A stretch of DNA of 64,000 bases, from assembly GCA_025618425.1 (NCBI GenBank), contig CM046835.1:20424308-20488307 (forward strand). The letters are read 5' to 3'. The stretch comes from Heliocidaris tuberculata (lineage: Eukaryota; Echinodermata; Echinoidea; Camarodonta; Echinometridae). Numbering within the stretch: the first letter of the stretch is position 1; every line of letters starts with the position of its first letter. Below are positions 35,019 to 45,768 of this stretch, one piece after another. Below the pieces are notes generated by a model. That model was not told where the DNA came from and ran no database searches. It saw only the letters and a list, made by a program, of their open reading frames with translations. The translations under genes and the position numbers were made by a program.

Positions 35019-36392
35019 AGGGGGCTCCCTCTCTCATACAAAGTTAACACGATATAAAATACATGAAACAACTTTGAAATATGGTCAACCCTCTCATAGT
35101 GGTCCCTTCTACTTAAAGGCCGGCTGTCTACAGTCGCCACTGTTTTCCCTCAATGTGTTGTAAAACCTGGCTAGAAAGTCCACCTTTCTTCAGTGGTCAC
35201 TTTTATTGTTCCCCATGTGTGGGTGTTATAGACAGGTTATAGACAGGTTCTGCTGCACATACATGTAGAAACCATGGAAAATGAGCATCAAGTCCTATTA
35301 CAAGGGCTTCAGCAAACGTCTTTGGGCATCAGTTGTCTGCAATTAGTAGACACTACCTTTCACAAACCAAGTGTATACCTTCAATGTCATCCTGAAGTTG
35401 AAAAAAATTAGTCAGCTGTTCACCAGATAAATGTGAGATTAAGTTAGGATTAGCACTTCCAGAGGGGTCAGTAAAGACCCTTGCTCATCCAGAGCTTCCT
35501 AGGACTTTTACATAATAGATGGATCAAGTATAAATACAAGAGAGGTGTATACGACTTGTACTTACATGCATTTGGCTTGGCCTATATTGCATTTGTAAGA
35601 AAATCAGAACTGGTATTGGAGTCCATTACTAACCTAAAGAGCAATTGCAATCTACCAACAAATCTTCATCATGGTAAAATTCAATTCACAGGCTATATGT
35701 ATCATGTATCAATCTGATTTTCATCTAAACTATACTCCATGCCAATGTCATTCCTGCTTTGTAAATAATTCAATTTACCTCTTCAACTCAGTTTAGGATA
35801 ACGGGTGTTGATTGTATGAAATTCACTTTCATTCTCCGGAACTGATGAAAGGATAGGAACTATCTTGTGATCAAGGTGACTCTTCCAATGAAATTAGACC
35901 AAAAAAGGGGAATAAAATCCTGACCCTCGACTCCAGTGTAGCAGTATTGGCTCTGCATTGTCTGTAACTATTATTTGCTTAATTTGGAGGAACAGCTGCA
36001 AGCCTGAATCACAGATTCCCGTTGATCACGCTATTACGACCGAGCGATTCACTCCGGAAAAGGTGCTTGGACTTTTCCGGCAGTTTCTGACGGAGGACAT
36101 GTCCAAATTTGGCATCCATATTTGTCAGATCTAGGGAGAATACTTCTTGCTAATCATGATACATGCAGGTTGTTAGGACTAGCAGCATGTTTGCACATCA
36201 TTCTCTTCTTGACACATTTCTAAATCAAACAGCTAGAAACAATCTGCTTGCATACAAACAGACAAACACAAACAAGCACAAACAGAAAGACGTGGAACAA
36301 AAAGACAATCTTCAATTACATTTTTGTGAATAGCATCAAATGGGTGGATGAAAGATTGGTGTAACAATCTATAAGAACTACTGGGTACCTAC

Positions 36393-36499
36393 CAGAGTTG
36401 AGTCCGGAGTTTGGGCCCTCATGCTTACTTTCTCCCCACGATCTTTACAGCTAGGCACTTCAATGGGTTCTGTATGAGTGAAACTCAGGATCTTGACAC
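36393..36499 (-). CDS. ARHGAP18-like: 5' internal coding exon of the ARHGAP18/28/40-like gene, copy 1
   Basis: 107-nt exon entering in phase 1 and leaving in phase 0. It encodes VKILSFTHTEPIEVPSCKD then RGEKVSMRAQTPDSTL. The donor is GTAGGTACC. The acceptor is TATCTAG, and its pyrimidine tract is a (TC)n(TATC)n microsatellite at 36501-36552. It joins in frame to the exon at 41278-41412 (shared codon Gly) and to the common exon at 19858-19929. Two substitutions separate it from copy 2 (56862-56968), both at third codon positions (CAT/CAC for His, GAC/GAT for Asp), which supports a true coding exon. I do not recognise the peptide as a domain; linkage to the RhoGAP gene rests on strand, order and phase. 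Confidence 0.72.
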
Positions 36500-36500
36500 C

Positions 36501-36501
36501 T

Positions 36502-36554
<53 letters not shown>

Positions 36555-36652
36555 ACGGCAGACAGACAGAGAGAGAGAGAGAGAGAGGGAGGGAGGGGAG
36601 AGAGATAGAGAGGAAAAGAGAGGGAGAGGGAGGAGGAAATGAGAGATAAAAA
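36501..36652 (+). repeat. GATA/GA microsatellite forming the splice-acceptor pyrimidine tract, copy 1
   Basis: (GATA)3 then (GA)n to 36552, an interruption (CCACGGCAGACAGACA), then further purine repeats to about 36652. Read on the minus strand it is the (TC)n(TATC)3 tract immediately before the AG of exon 36393-36499. Confidence 0.9.
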
Positions 36653-39084
36653 GGAATAAAATATACTAAGCATCATTCTTTTAAGTGCATCAGTCGTAAA
36701 CCTAAATTCTATGAGTCAATGATACATGTATGCGCATGGTAGTGCTGTCGCTATATTTGGTATGAATACATACATGTATCATCTGAATAACCCATTCCAT
36801 AAAAAGCAACCAAATACAAGATGTAATGAAGCAGGGTTTTGTTTAGACAATAGCTAATCAAGGAAAACATTTTAAATTTTCATATATGAAGAGTTTAGTA
36901 AGCTCTTAGAGAACACTGTACTATCCCATGTAATCGGAACAAATTCCAAATTCTCACTTTTTGATTTATTTTCACTGGACATAGATTGATTTAAACAGTC
37001 ATTCAACAAGGTTTTATTTATAGTATGCTATTATTCAGTTTCTTCAGGCAGCACATTCTTATGTGTAAGAGAAATAATGCTCCCATATGTAAAAGCCAAG
37101 GAACATTAAAATATCCATGCTACTGAATATATAGATATCAAAGAAACATAACATTCAACATAAAAGTGGGATTTTATGATAAAACTGTGATCCCCTTTCT
37201 CCTTTGAATTATTTAATGGAATTCTTTAAAATCATAATTGTACATATTATATATTTATTTTAAATGTTCTTTATTTCTCATTCTGATCACCAAGAGCCTA
37301 CTGCCTGAATGTGCAGTGAATGTTTGCTCTTCGGTAGGTTTATTTGAAGAGTGCACTATCTAAATTACACAAAAGTGCTGTATGTTCTGAAATAGTATAG
37401 GTGATTCATTTTTAAAAAGTTATTTTCAAACTATGGGTATATATTTACTTAACTGAAAATAAAAGATGAGAAAGAAAATATGTATGTATTACTAAAATGG
37501 TACTAAAATGGTACAAGTTTTCAAAGAGTCTGAAGTAGTCTGTATTAAGCCCTTAATGAATGTGAATCCACAAAACTGCATATTATACAGAAAAATGGGA
37601 AAATAAGGTGTGAAATATTGATGAGACCACACACGTTCAGGATCTGTCCGAGTTAGTCATTATAAAAATGGAAGACCTTGTCCTAAATACATATCAACTA
37701 ACTTCAATACAAATTTTGTTTGACTTACAAAGTAGAAGTCTACACCCCAGCAGCTGAGTTTGACTTCGAAAAGTTTTATCTTTATTCCAATCTCCGAAAG
37801 TGAGAGGCAAACTCCAAAAAGCGACATGTTTTATAAACTTTTTTCGTTCTCTGGGGAAACTGATCAATGAAGAGTGCTGCAGGCTGTTGACAGGATTACT
37901 CACAACCTAATAACGTGAATACAAACAACCACCGGCACAATGTCCAAAGAAACATAATAAAAACAAAATATTTAAAAAAATTCATGAGTCACATTTGCTA
38001 GCTTTGAGCCAGGGAAAACATAGTTGCTCATGCACCGGATTTTCTCTCCACTTCTCCCCAGAGAATCTTGGCAAAGTTTGTCATATCCTAGGTTTTCACT
38101 TGCTGGAAACTATGTTTTCAAGGATGTTTTTAAAGTGTTTCATCAAAGAATAAGTACTAGTCAGTCCTGAATGGTAACAGTATGTAGTCAGCCTGTGAAA
38201 AGAAATATGCATACCACAAGTATATCCACAATTTTGAAAAACGGTGCATTACAAGGGTACTAATGGGGCAATACAAGCCCTCTACAAGAGAAATACCAGT
38301 GCTACAAATCCCAAAACAGTCTTGCAACTGGTCTGACATTGTCAAAAATTAGATTCAGAGCTAGCTGGATGTTCTTTCTGATCAAAATGTTGACAATGTT
38401 TTGCTCTCTAATGTCCTATGATAAGTTGGTACCTCAAACATTGAAGGTCTACTAATCTTGATGTTTAATATCATAATCCTATGGCAGATTTCCCCCAATT
38501 TTTCACTGAGAACCAGAAAGGCATTCATTTGTATCAATTTAACACAGAGTTAACGTCCTTCTGCCTCTCATTAGACTATTACTTTACAACGTAAAATGGC
38601 CTTGAAGCATGGTGTCTACCTTAAAAACTGAAACTTTCTCATCATGTAACTTCCATGAATTGTAATCAACCATTTTTTTTTTTGCCTGAAAAAAATCCCC
38701 CATGGTTATCAAACATTCAGTGTTGGGTCCGCTGTAATTCAATTATTTTGTGGCATGACACTTTCAGAACTCTGAACCACTCACTAAATTCACGGAGGTT
38801 TCAGGCATGTGAAAGTCCTGATTTTGCAGCATCCCAATGCATGGTGAATGTGAACAGATGAAGTAGGACATTCTTGTCGAATCCAGCTGGGACTATGAGA
38901 TACATGTGTCATAGTATCTCTAGAGTGGGCGTGTAAGGTTCAGCCAGGGGCCAGCTACACCGTGTTTTGACATGACCAATCAATGTCACAGAGCTTGAAG
39001 TTTCTCCAGCGTTGCACCTGGGGCCAGTGAGTCCTCTTCGGTTTTCAGTTTGGATCTATGACTTGAGAAAGTTTTGCTACCCCC

Positions 39085-39243
39085 CTCTTTTGTTGTTTGC
39101 CCTTCCCTTCCTTCCGATCCATCCATCCATCCATCTCCCTTCCTCTCATTACACCCTCCCCCTCCCTCCTTCCCTCCCTCCTTCCCTCCCTCTCTCGCAA
39201 TCCCTCTCCCTTGAGCTCCCTTCTTACCCTCCCTTCCTCCTTT
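39085..39243 (+). repeat. Polypyrimidine tract (CCAT)n / (CCCT,CCTT)n, copy 1
   Basis: CCATCCATCCATCC then CCCT/CCTT-rich sequence. The apparent 124-codon frame through it (SLLPSLLPSL-type peptide) is repeat translation. Confidence 0.85.
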
Positions 39244-41026
39244 ATTCATTCTACCTATCTATCTACAGTAGATCATTAATCTTTGTCTCAATTGCCTTAG
39301 AACTTCAGTTGGAAGATGCAGAAAATGGTTGTACAACCTTGATGGATCTCCCGAATGCGATTCGGGGGAGGCCCCTCAAACAATAAAGCACCTCCTACAC
39401 TAACCCCTGCTACCAAAGCCCTGCACATCACAAGATCTTCACATTTACAACTCACATGCCAGAGCCTGTGTTTTGCAGTGGCTGGGAAAATTGTAGTGAC
39501 ACGAGAAGAAGAATAAGAAGATAAATCTATCTTGTATCTCACTAGATCTATCTTTGTTTTTTTATCTTCCATAAGTTTCTTTTATATTGACCAAATATGA
39601 ACACAAACAAAGAAGAAACTTTTGTGCTTGAAGTCTAAATGAGCTAATTTCTAAGACAATGTGTTTCATCTACATGTGCACGTACATGTAAATGTCTATG
39701 TGAATCAACATGAACATATTTCATATCATGTATCACTCTGAAGTATACTCATCTTTCTCCTAGGTGGAAATAAACAAGGCTTTGACTTGGGATATTTGTG
39801 CATGTTAATTCAATGAGTGAGAAGTATGAACTCTGTAAGGATATAGTGCACATGTTTATGCTATCTGCAGGCAAACAAAATAATGGAAAAATAAACAATT
39901 ATCTAAATATATTTGATCAGGATCTAGAAATCTATCTCTATCTGATGTTTACTTGCACAAAGGCTTCCAAAGAACTCCTGGTCAACATCTGCAGAAGACA
40001 GAACACCATTTATACTTCCATGAAATATATCAAGTAAGTAGAAAAGGGTTAAAAGTAATCTTGAGTTCTGGTTCTAATGTAATTATACTTCAGCAGAATC
40101 TGGAAAATTTCAATCATGTGATAAGATTCATCAAAACACAATGTTGGCCAAATGAATCTGATACAGATGAGACAGAAAATGTGTACATATCAAGCGAAAA
40201 GCAAAGTAAAACTGAAATTGAGGGGTTGACAGGACTGTTTGTCAGTCCTTGACTGAGCAATCTCCTATATAGTGTCCCGCGGGGCGCATATTTGTCTTGG
40301 TGCTTTGAACTTTTTAAGGTTTTCAACAAATTTTTCGAAATTTCAGTAACTTTGCATAGCTATTTGAGAACTCCAAGTTACTCTGTTACCAATAATAGTT
40401 CAACATTTTAAAACAGTTTTTTATTGAAATACAGTTTCTCTGAGATTACATTGTACTCAAAAATACCTATAAATTTAAGATGTACACAATGGATAAAATC
40501 AACCTTCCCCAGTCATTGTGATTGGACCCCCAATCCTAGCTCTGAGGCATCTGTAAGATCTTTTTGAACTCTTTCTCTTTATTTACATTCACATCGTGTA
40601 CCCTAAAATAGTTATCAAGAAAACCTTCAGTACAATTAAGACTCCTGAGTCATTAGCACAATAAATCAGGGCTTTCCTTCTCCTTGCCAAGCACGCAAAA
40701 CTCTGTCTGAATAAGAAATTCTTTTGGAGGCCATTTGTACCTTTCCTTATCCCTCCTGAGAATTCATTCTGTCGACCGTGGTATGTCAGATGTGTGTAGG
40801 TTTTATGTTTGTGTGTATGCGAGTAGTGGTTTTAATTTGATGACACAAAGACATATATGTCACATAGGGTCAGCCCATGCTATACTGTAAGTGAGGAATC
40901 ATGGCTACGAAAAGGACTAGGGACTTTATCCCGGGGTTTCACATTGGGTAACAGCAGAGCGCGTTGAAAGAGAGAGTTGTGACATGCGCACAATAAGCCT
41001 ACGCGTACACGGTCTTAGTTTACAAC

Positions 41027-41167
41027 ATGGCGGATCATGGAGCTCCCAATAGTTCCCTCTCGCGTACATTCTCTATGGGAGGGAACTATTTGAAGCTCTA
41101 TGAAATGAATGACCAATCAGAAGCGACTTCCTGTGTCTCGACTCTCTGTATGTATAGCTCTGGGTAA
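41027..41167 (+). CDS. Possible 46-residue small ORF in a CpG-rich patch (weak), copy 1
   Basis: An ATG in the context ACAACATGGCGGA opens 46 codons (MADHGAPNSSLSRTFSMGG at the start, ending STLCMYSSG) to a TAA. The preceding ~100 bases are unusually CpG-rich for this window (GCGCG, ACGCGTACACGG). A CCAAT box sits inside at about 41113. The ORF overlaps a 59-bp hairpin (41040-41098). The GGGTAACAG at its end could be a splice donor. It may equally be part of a short inverted-repeat element. No family recognised. The same ORF occurs in copy 2 at 61492-61632. Confidence 0.15.
   Translation: MADHGAPNSSLSRTFSMGGNYLKLYEMNDQSEATSCVSTLCMYSSG
41040..41098. repeat. 59-bp hairpin GAGCTCCCAATAGTTCCCTC, copy 1
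   Basis: The right arm in reverse is GAGCTTCAAATAGTTCCCTC, two or three mismatches from the left arm, with a 19-base loop. Located in the CpG-rich patch at ~40.95-41.17 kb. Copy 2 is at 61505-61563. Confidence 0.6.
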
Positions 41168-41277
41168 CAGAGGGTCATTATGTGTTTATTTGAGGAAAAG
41201 TCACTGTAAGAAGGCTGTCAGGGTGAAACTGTAACAAAATCCTAAAAGTCATCTCCTTGGCAAAGATGAGGACAAAC

Positions 41278-41412
41278 CTGTATCGAGATCGGCCACACCT
41301 GATGACATCTCCTTATGGTTCTTAACGATAGACTCCCTCTCAGCATGGCGTGGGTCTGGTAATGTCCGACTCTTCCTCCGTTTGCTGCCCTTGCGTCCTG
41401 TAGGGTAGCCAT
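41278..41412 (-). CDS. ARHGAP18-like: 5' internal coding exon of the ARHGAP18/28/40-like gene, copy 1
   Basis: 135-nt exon, phase 1 at both ends. It encodes GYPTGRKGSKRRKSRTLPDP, then RHAERESIVKNHKEMSSGVA, then DLDT. The acceptor is a strong CTCTTCTGCAG and the donor GTTTGTCC. Its very basic first half (GRKGSKRRKSR) could be a nuclear-localisation or phosphoinositide-binding patch, but that is inference. It joins in frame to the exon at 36393-36499 (DLDT-G-VKILSF). The exon is GC-rich compared with the flanking sequence. It starts with the last two bases of a codon, so at least one further upstream exon exists; I cannot find it in 41413-45268. No domain recognised. Confidence 0.75.
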
Positions 41413-43336
41413 CTGCAGAAGAGACAGATGATCTCTGTATGATGTAAACAAAGAGATAGAGAGAAAATAAAATGATGAAAAAAGCCATAACCAATTTTTT
41501 TATTTACTATTAGTTCATTATTGTAACAAAATAATTGTAAAAACACTTTCCCCAACTTTATTTGGACTGCTACATATGCAACATTCACAGCATCCACAGA
41601 ATTTCATCCTATTGGGTACTTATTTACTGCACCTACATGTTGGTTAAAGACAACAATTGTAAAGCAACGCCCTAGTCAACGGACACATGACAAGAATTTA
41701 AACTCTCAACAAGTGAGAGTCATTGTGACAGCATGAATGTATTCTTACAGGCAGAGCCACATTTTTATGAAATGGATCCAAAATTCCTGACAAATCCCAC
41801 TTCATAGATCACGTAAAAATTGGCAACAAACTCTGATCTATTGATAAACAAGGATCTTTTGGATGATGAATTATTAGCAATTGTTTGATGGCTCATGGCA
41901 AGCCAAAACGTCAATCAGGTGAACAGATTGTCAACCTTTGTCAAACGTGTAATGGAAACATTGTAAACCAGGCAAGATTATGAAGGGACATACATGTAGT
42001 GCCTTCTACACAGGCATGTTGAAAATCGACATAATTTTGTAATTCATCTCAAGTAATAGGATTGAAAATTTAGAGGATAAGCTGTCTTATCACTTGTTTA
42101 AAATTTTAGATGCACAAGAAAGCAATGCTGTGAATTCTTTGTCTAACTCTTGCCAAAAGTGAATACAGTATTACCATTTAATACTTCATATATACACTCT
42201 GTATATGTGTAGTCTATTTTATGAAGGCGGTCTTGTATTGAAATGCTTTCCAAATGTCTTTAAGAGGAAATACATACAGGAGATGTCTGAAATGTGCCAG
42301 ACCAGAAATTTGCTTCATAGAGCTTTACTTACAAGTTTTGAGTAATCTTTTCCTTTTCCCCAATTTTCTACCTCTTATTATGTTTAGCTTCATGGTTCAT
42401 TTCTTAAGGACTATTGATGTCAGATGGTTATCAGACAAAGTTGGGAATAACAATCGAATAGCTAACACATGCACAGATACTTTACATTCATGATTGATCT
42501 TGACTTGTCATAGTTCTTAAACTTTAAAGCTTAATCTGCTGCAGGGGACCTTTATACACATACATGTATATCATGTTTAGTGTATCAGGCTCTTTCAGAA
42601 AAATTGGCCACACTGAAAAAACATCTCTGCCACTGTTTGAATTATGATGAAAATAATGAAAAATAGGTTTCAAAGTTTTGTGTTAAAATAAATTAAATAA
42701 GTATAACCACAAAAAGTTTGTGAGAATACCAGTTCTTGTTCATGCATTACGAAAAATGCACCATATATATATTCATATTACGCATAAATCAGTTTTAATT
42801 CAATAAAATAATTTTCAGTGTTATCATATACAATAAAAACACTCTAACATATTGCAAAGTTAAACATCACTCAAGATAGAATCCAAAAGGACTAAAATAC
42901 AGTATGAAATGGAAGTAACAAAATACAAAGAAAGAAAAGAAAAGAAAGATTCAAGAGGCATTTGTCTATAATAATATAAATACAAATAATGAAATGGGGT
43001 AAACAAATCTGTATTTTTCTTTGCTCTTTTTTTTGTGCCTTTTAAAAATATTAGTCACAGGATCACAATTGCATTTATTCCATCTACTGACATTCCTAAT
43101 TTCTTTCATTGAATAGAAACCTGATTCATTCAAAATTTGATCTTAACTGCGCACAATGTATAAATACCAAAGACAATGTTGTACTGATTCTTTAAATGGC
43201 CTTTCATAAGATTAAGAGTCTGGCATCTGTTAATATGTCAATCAGCAAGACAGCTACATTTGACAATGGAATAGTCTCGATCTAATTCTAGATTAATGAT
43301 GACAACAGAAATGTACTTTACAACACAGAGTGCTGA

Positions 43337-43840
43337 TTAAAGCTATGTTCATACGGGACTTGTGGTTTCGAAACTTTAAATTAACGAAACAACGAATCAC
43401 TACCACGGGGGTTCGCACGAGCCCGAAACAATGTTGCTCATAGTTCGGAAACTACAAGCTGTGCGATCGTTGTTGTTAACACTGGAAGTACATACCGATT
43501 GTGTGTACAGTACACATACAGATCCTATGTTCATAATTCATGTGAAGGGTATGACCTGTCAGCTTAACATGAACAGAGAGGTCATCGTTAACCACAAGCT
43601 TGCAAAACCTGAAGTCTATTCTGTTCACATGGCCTGAAACTGTGACAGAGGACCACCCACTGCTCATGGTTTTGGTGTTAACCACAAGCTCACTTGTGGT
43701 TGTAGAACTACAAGTAAAGTTTCAAAACTACGAGTCCGTTCATACGGTCTGAATATACAAGATAAGTACAAGTTAACTTAAAGTTTTGAAACTACAAGTG
43801 AAACTTAAAGTTTAGCTCCCTTCGTGTGAACCTGACTTAA
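43337..43840. mobile_element. ~500-bp TTAA-bounded inverted-repeat element
   Basis: The left end after TTAA reads AGCTATGTTCATACGGGACT; the right end read in reverse after TTAA is GTCAGGTTCACACGAAGGGA. Subterminal blocks TTTCGAAACTTTAA and TTAAAGTTTTGAAA are also inverted. Several CAAGCTxxCTTGTGGTT motifs lie inside. The start of the second copy (63802 onward) is cut by the window end. Confidence 0.5.
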
Positions 43841-44547
43841 GAGAGTGAAGTATATACTGCAAGAGAAGGAGATATTTCCAATCTTTGATTCAAGGTCACA
43901 TGATGTGCATGTGATACATATCATTTTCATCCCCAATTTTAGGGTAAAGTTTAAAATTTTAGGGCAAATAAGTTTGAAAAAGGGTGCAACGTACATGTAC
44001 TTCAGTAGTGTATAACAGGATAGACTGAACATACTGTATATATATATATATATATATCTTTATATATAATACGCTAAGGATTTGGGGTCTTTTTTTGAAT
44101 TCGAATAGGCGCCTCCCCTGGCTCTTTAGGTCCCCACCTTTTGGTACCCGCAGGCGGGGAATAGTCCCCAGATGGTTGGGAGGCACTTTTTAAGTGCTGA
44201 AGTGCCGTCCATATTTCATAAATTCATTTTTAAACATTGAATTTCCGGAGGGAGTAATATTTCTGTCGATGGAACAGCTCACTGTCGTAGCACGGAAAAA
44301 GTACCTTCTGTTATGCCCCCAACCCATACCAATTACCTGTGAAAGGGAGAAACTTCATTGGTGTATTGCCAAGGAACAACGTGACGTATTCTCCATGGCC
44401 ATATCCGCATGTGCATGTATATTGGCTTCAGTGTATACAGCACACGTGTTATTTGTTCGCACATGTATATGTACTGCTCCATATACTATTTGTAGCTTCA
44501 TGGTTACATAACAGTTTAGTGCGTGTGTAACTCTATGGTTTCACGGC

Positions 44548-45202
44548 GGGGGGGGGGGGGGGGGGGGATGGGTGGGTGGGTGGGTTGGGTGGGGACATGT
44601 CTCATTGAAGCCGGTACACGTACATGAAAACGGATAAAAAGGGTACCTTTTCAACGATAAGCGCATAACCCGGATTAAGCGTTTAGGGTATCAAAAAAAG
44701 CAAAAATCAAGAAAAAGGGTATAGCATATTCAGAGATGATTGATCCGCGGAAGGGGGGGGGGGGGGAGTTCGGTAGTGGGTTCCAAAGTAGGTTAAATTT
44801 CTTTTACGGTTCCTTTTTGGCTAAAAAGAGGTCTATGATGATGATGATGTAATGCTCAAATAGGAAGTAAAATACCTTAAGCAAGATATAAAATCGCCGT
44901 TAATAATGGTATAAAAATCAGAGATAGACGGGCTTCCCTGTTCAGAGTATCAAAATCTGCTCCTACTGCAATCTGCTTTTTAATTCAGCAAATGATTTAC
45001 GCGGATGATGTACAGGTCTCAATGAGACATCTGGTGGGGGGGGGGGGGGGGGGGGGGGGCGGTCGTCGCGATCGATTCGGATCGATTCTGGTGCCCGTAA
45101 ACTTTTCTGCCTTTTATTTGTGAAAATTCGGCTCCTTTGGAAGTTTGATTTATGTAAGCATTCCATTACTTTATAAATTGAACTTTCGGGGGGGGGGGGG
45201 GG
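44548..45202 (+). repeat. Cluster of G-runs next to the assembly gap
   Basis: G-runs at 44548-44567, 44753-44766, 45036-45059 and 45188-45202, plus a GGGTGGGTGGGTGGGTTGGG block at 44570-44594 that could form a G-quadruplex. Such runs commonly break assembly, and the gap starts 67 bases after the last one. Confidence 0.85.
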
Positions 45203-45268
45203 CTGTTTCTTAGTTGAAAATTAATTCTTTCTGTGATACAATTGTTTTTTTGTTTTTTGTTGTTTTTT

Positions 45269-45768
45269 NNNNNNNNNNNNNNNNNNNNNNNNNNNNNNNN
45301 NNNNNNNNNNNNNNNNNNNNNNNNNNNNNNNNNNNNNNNNNNNNNNNNNNNNNNNNNNNNNNNNNNNNNNNNNNNNNNNNNNNNNNNNNNNNNNNNNNNN
45401 NNNNNNNNNNNNNNNNNNNNNNNNNNNNNNNNNNNNNNNNNNNNNNNNNNNNNNNNNNNNNNNNNNNNNNNNNNNNNNNNNNNNNNNNNNNNNNNNNNNN
45501 NNNNNNNNNNNNNNNNNNNNNNNNNNNNNNNNNNNNNNNNNNNNNNNNNNNNNNNNNNNNNNNNNNNNNNNNNNNNNNNNNNNNNNNNNNNNNNNNNNNN
45601 NNNNNNNNNNNNNNNNNNNNNNNNNNNNNNNNNNNNNNNNNNNNNNNNNNNNNNNNNNNNNNNNNNNNNNNNNNNNNNNNNNNNNNNNNNNNNNNNNNNN
45701 NNNNNNNNNNNNNNNNNNNNNNNNNNNNNNNNNNNNNNNNNNNNNNNNNNNNNNNNNNNNNNNNNNNN
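45269..45768. other. Assembly gap, 500 N
   Basis: Exactly 500 ambiguous bases, a round number that usually marks a scaffold join of unknown size. To the left the sequence ends in T-rich bases after a series of G-runs. To the right copy 2 of the duplicated segment begins at once. Long open frames across the gap are artefacts of untranslatable Ns. Confidence 0.99.

Larger units (their letters stand above)
10972..41412 (-). other. ARHGAP18-like: Gene span (partial): ARHGAP18/28/40-like Rho GTPase-activating protein
   Basis: Minus-strand multi-exon gene, visible from an internal 5' exon (41278-41412) to the middle of the RhoGAP domain (10972-11054). RhoGAP proteins speed GTP hydrolysis by Rho-family GTPases and so switch off signals to the actin cytoskeleton. 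In the form starting at 20931, the exons listed separately join without a frame break into 241 residues: a pre-GAP block with the family signature IALIELTAMFD, then GVFGVPL, then a RhoGAP domain with its arginine finger at R151 and the conserved Lys/Arg at K190 and R194. Known ARHGAP18/28 proteins place the same blocks in the same order and with nearly the same spacing. The C-terminal half of the GAP domain and the tail are missing from the window. Which of the three vertebrate paralogues is closest cannot be decided by eye. Introns run from 0.56 kb to about 16 kb. Confidence 0.88.
25195..43535 (+). repeat. ~18.3-kb segment, copy 1 of a direct duplication
   Basis: Co-linear with 45769-64000 in the same orientation. 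The offset drifts from 20574 at the left to 20465 at the right because of small indels. The copies share three exons (31067-31261, 36393-36499, 41278-41412) and every dispersed repeat. Differences I saw are single substitutions, homopolymer and microsatellite length changes, a 125-bp indel near 26382, and indels of 3 to 10 bp. Copy 1 continues into unique sequence on both sides (25194 leftward, 43536 rightward), while copy 2 is cut at an assembly gap and at the window end. Confidence 0.97.
41413..45268. other. Upstream region without a recognised exon
   Basis: The phase-1 exon that must precede 41278-41412 was not found here. The interval contains the TTAA-bounded inverted repeat at 43337-43840, a TA-repeat at 44035-44057 and the G-run cluster. 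43536-45268 has no second copy in the window. Confidence 0.5.

Noticed and set aside
34888..35163. Frames with polyglycine or polyproline runs (also 55397-55632 and 44963-45166)
   Set aside because: Translations of G/C homopolymers whose length differs between the copies, which would shift the frame.
39012..39386. 124-codon plus-strand frame rich in Pro, Ser and Leu (also at 59480-59854)
   Set aside because: Its centre is a direct translation of a polypyrimidine simple repeat, with no splice signals or recognised domain around it.
39953..40252. 99-codon plus-strand frame (also 60421-60720)
   Set aside because: The composition is plausible, but there is no homology I recognise. The copies are too similar for frame conservation to be informative, and they differ by one non-synonymous change (Asn/Asp).
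44194..44511. 105-codon plus-strand frame
   Set aside because: Adjacent to the gap-prone G-run region, overlapped by a second frame, and not recognisable.
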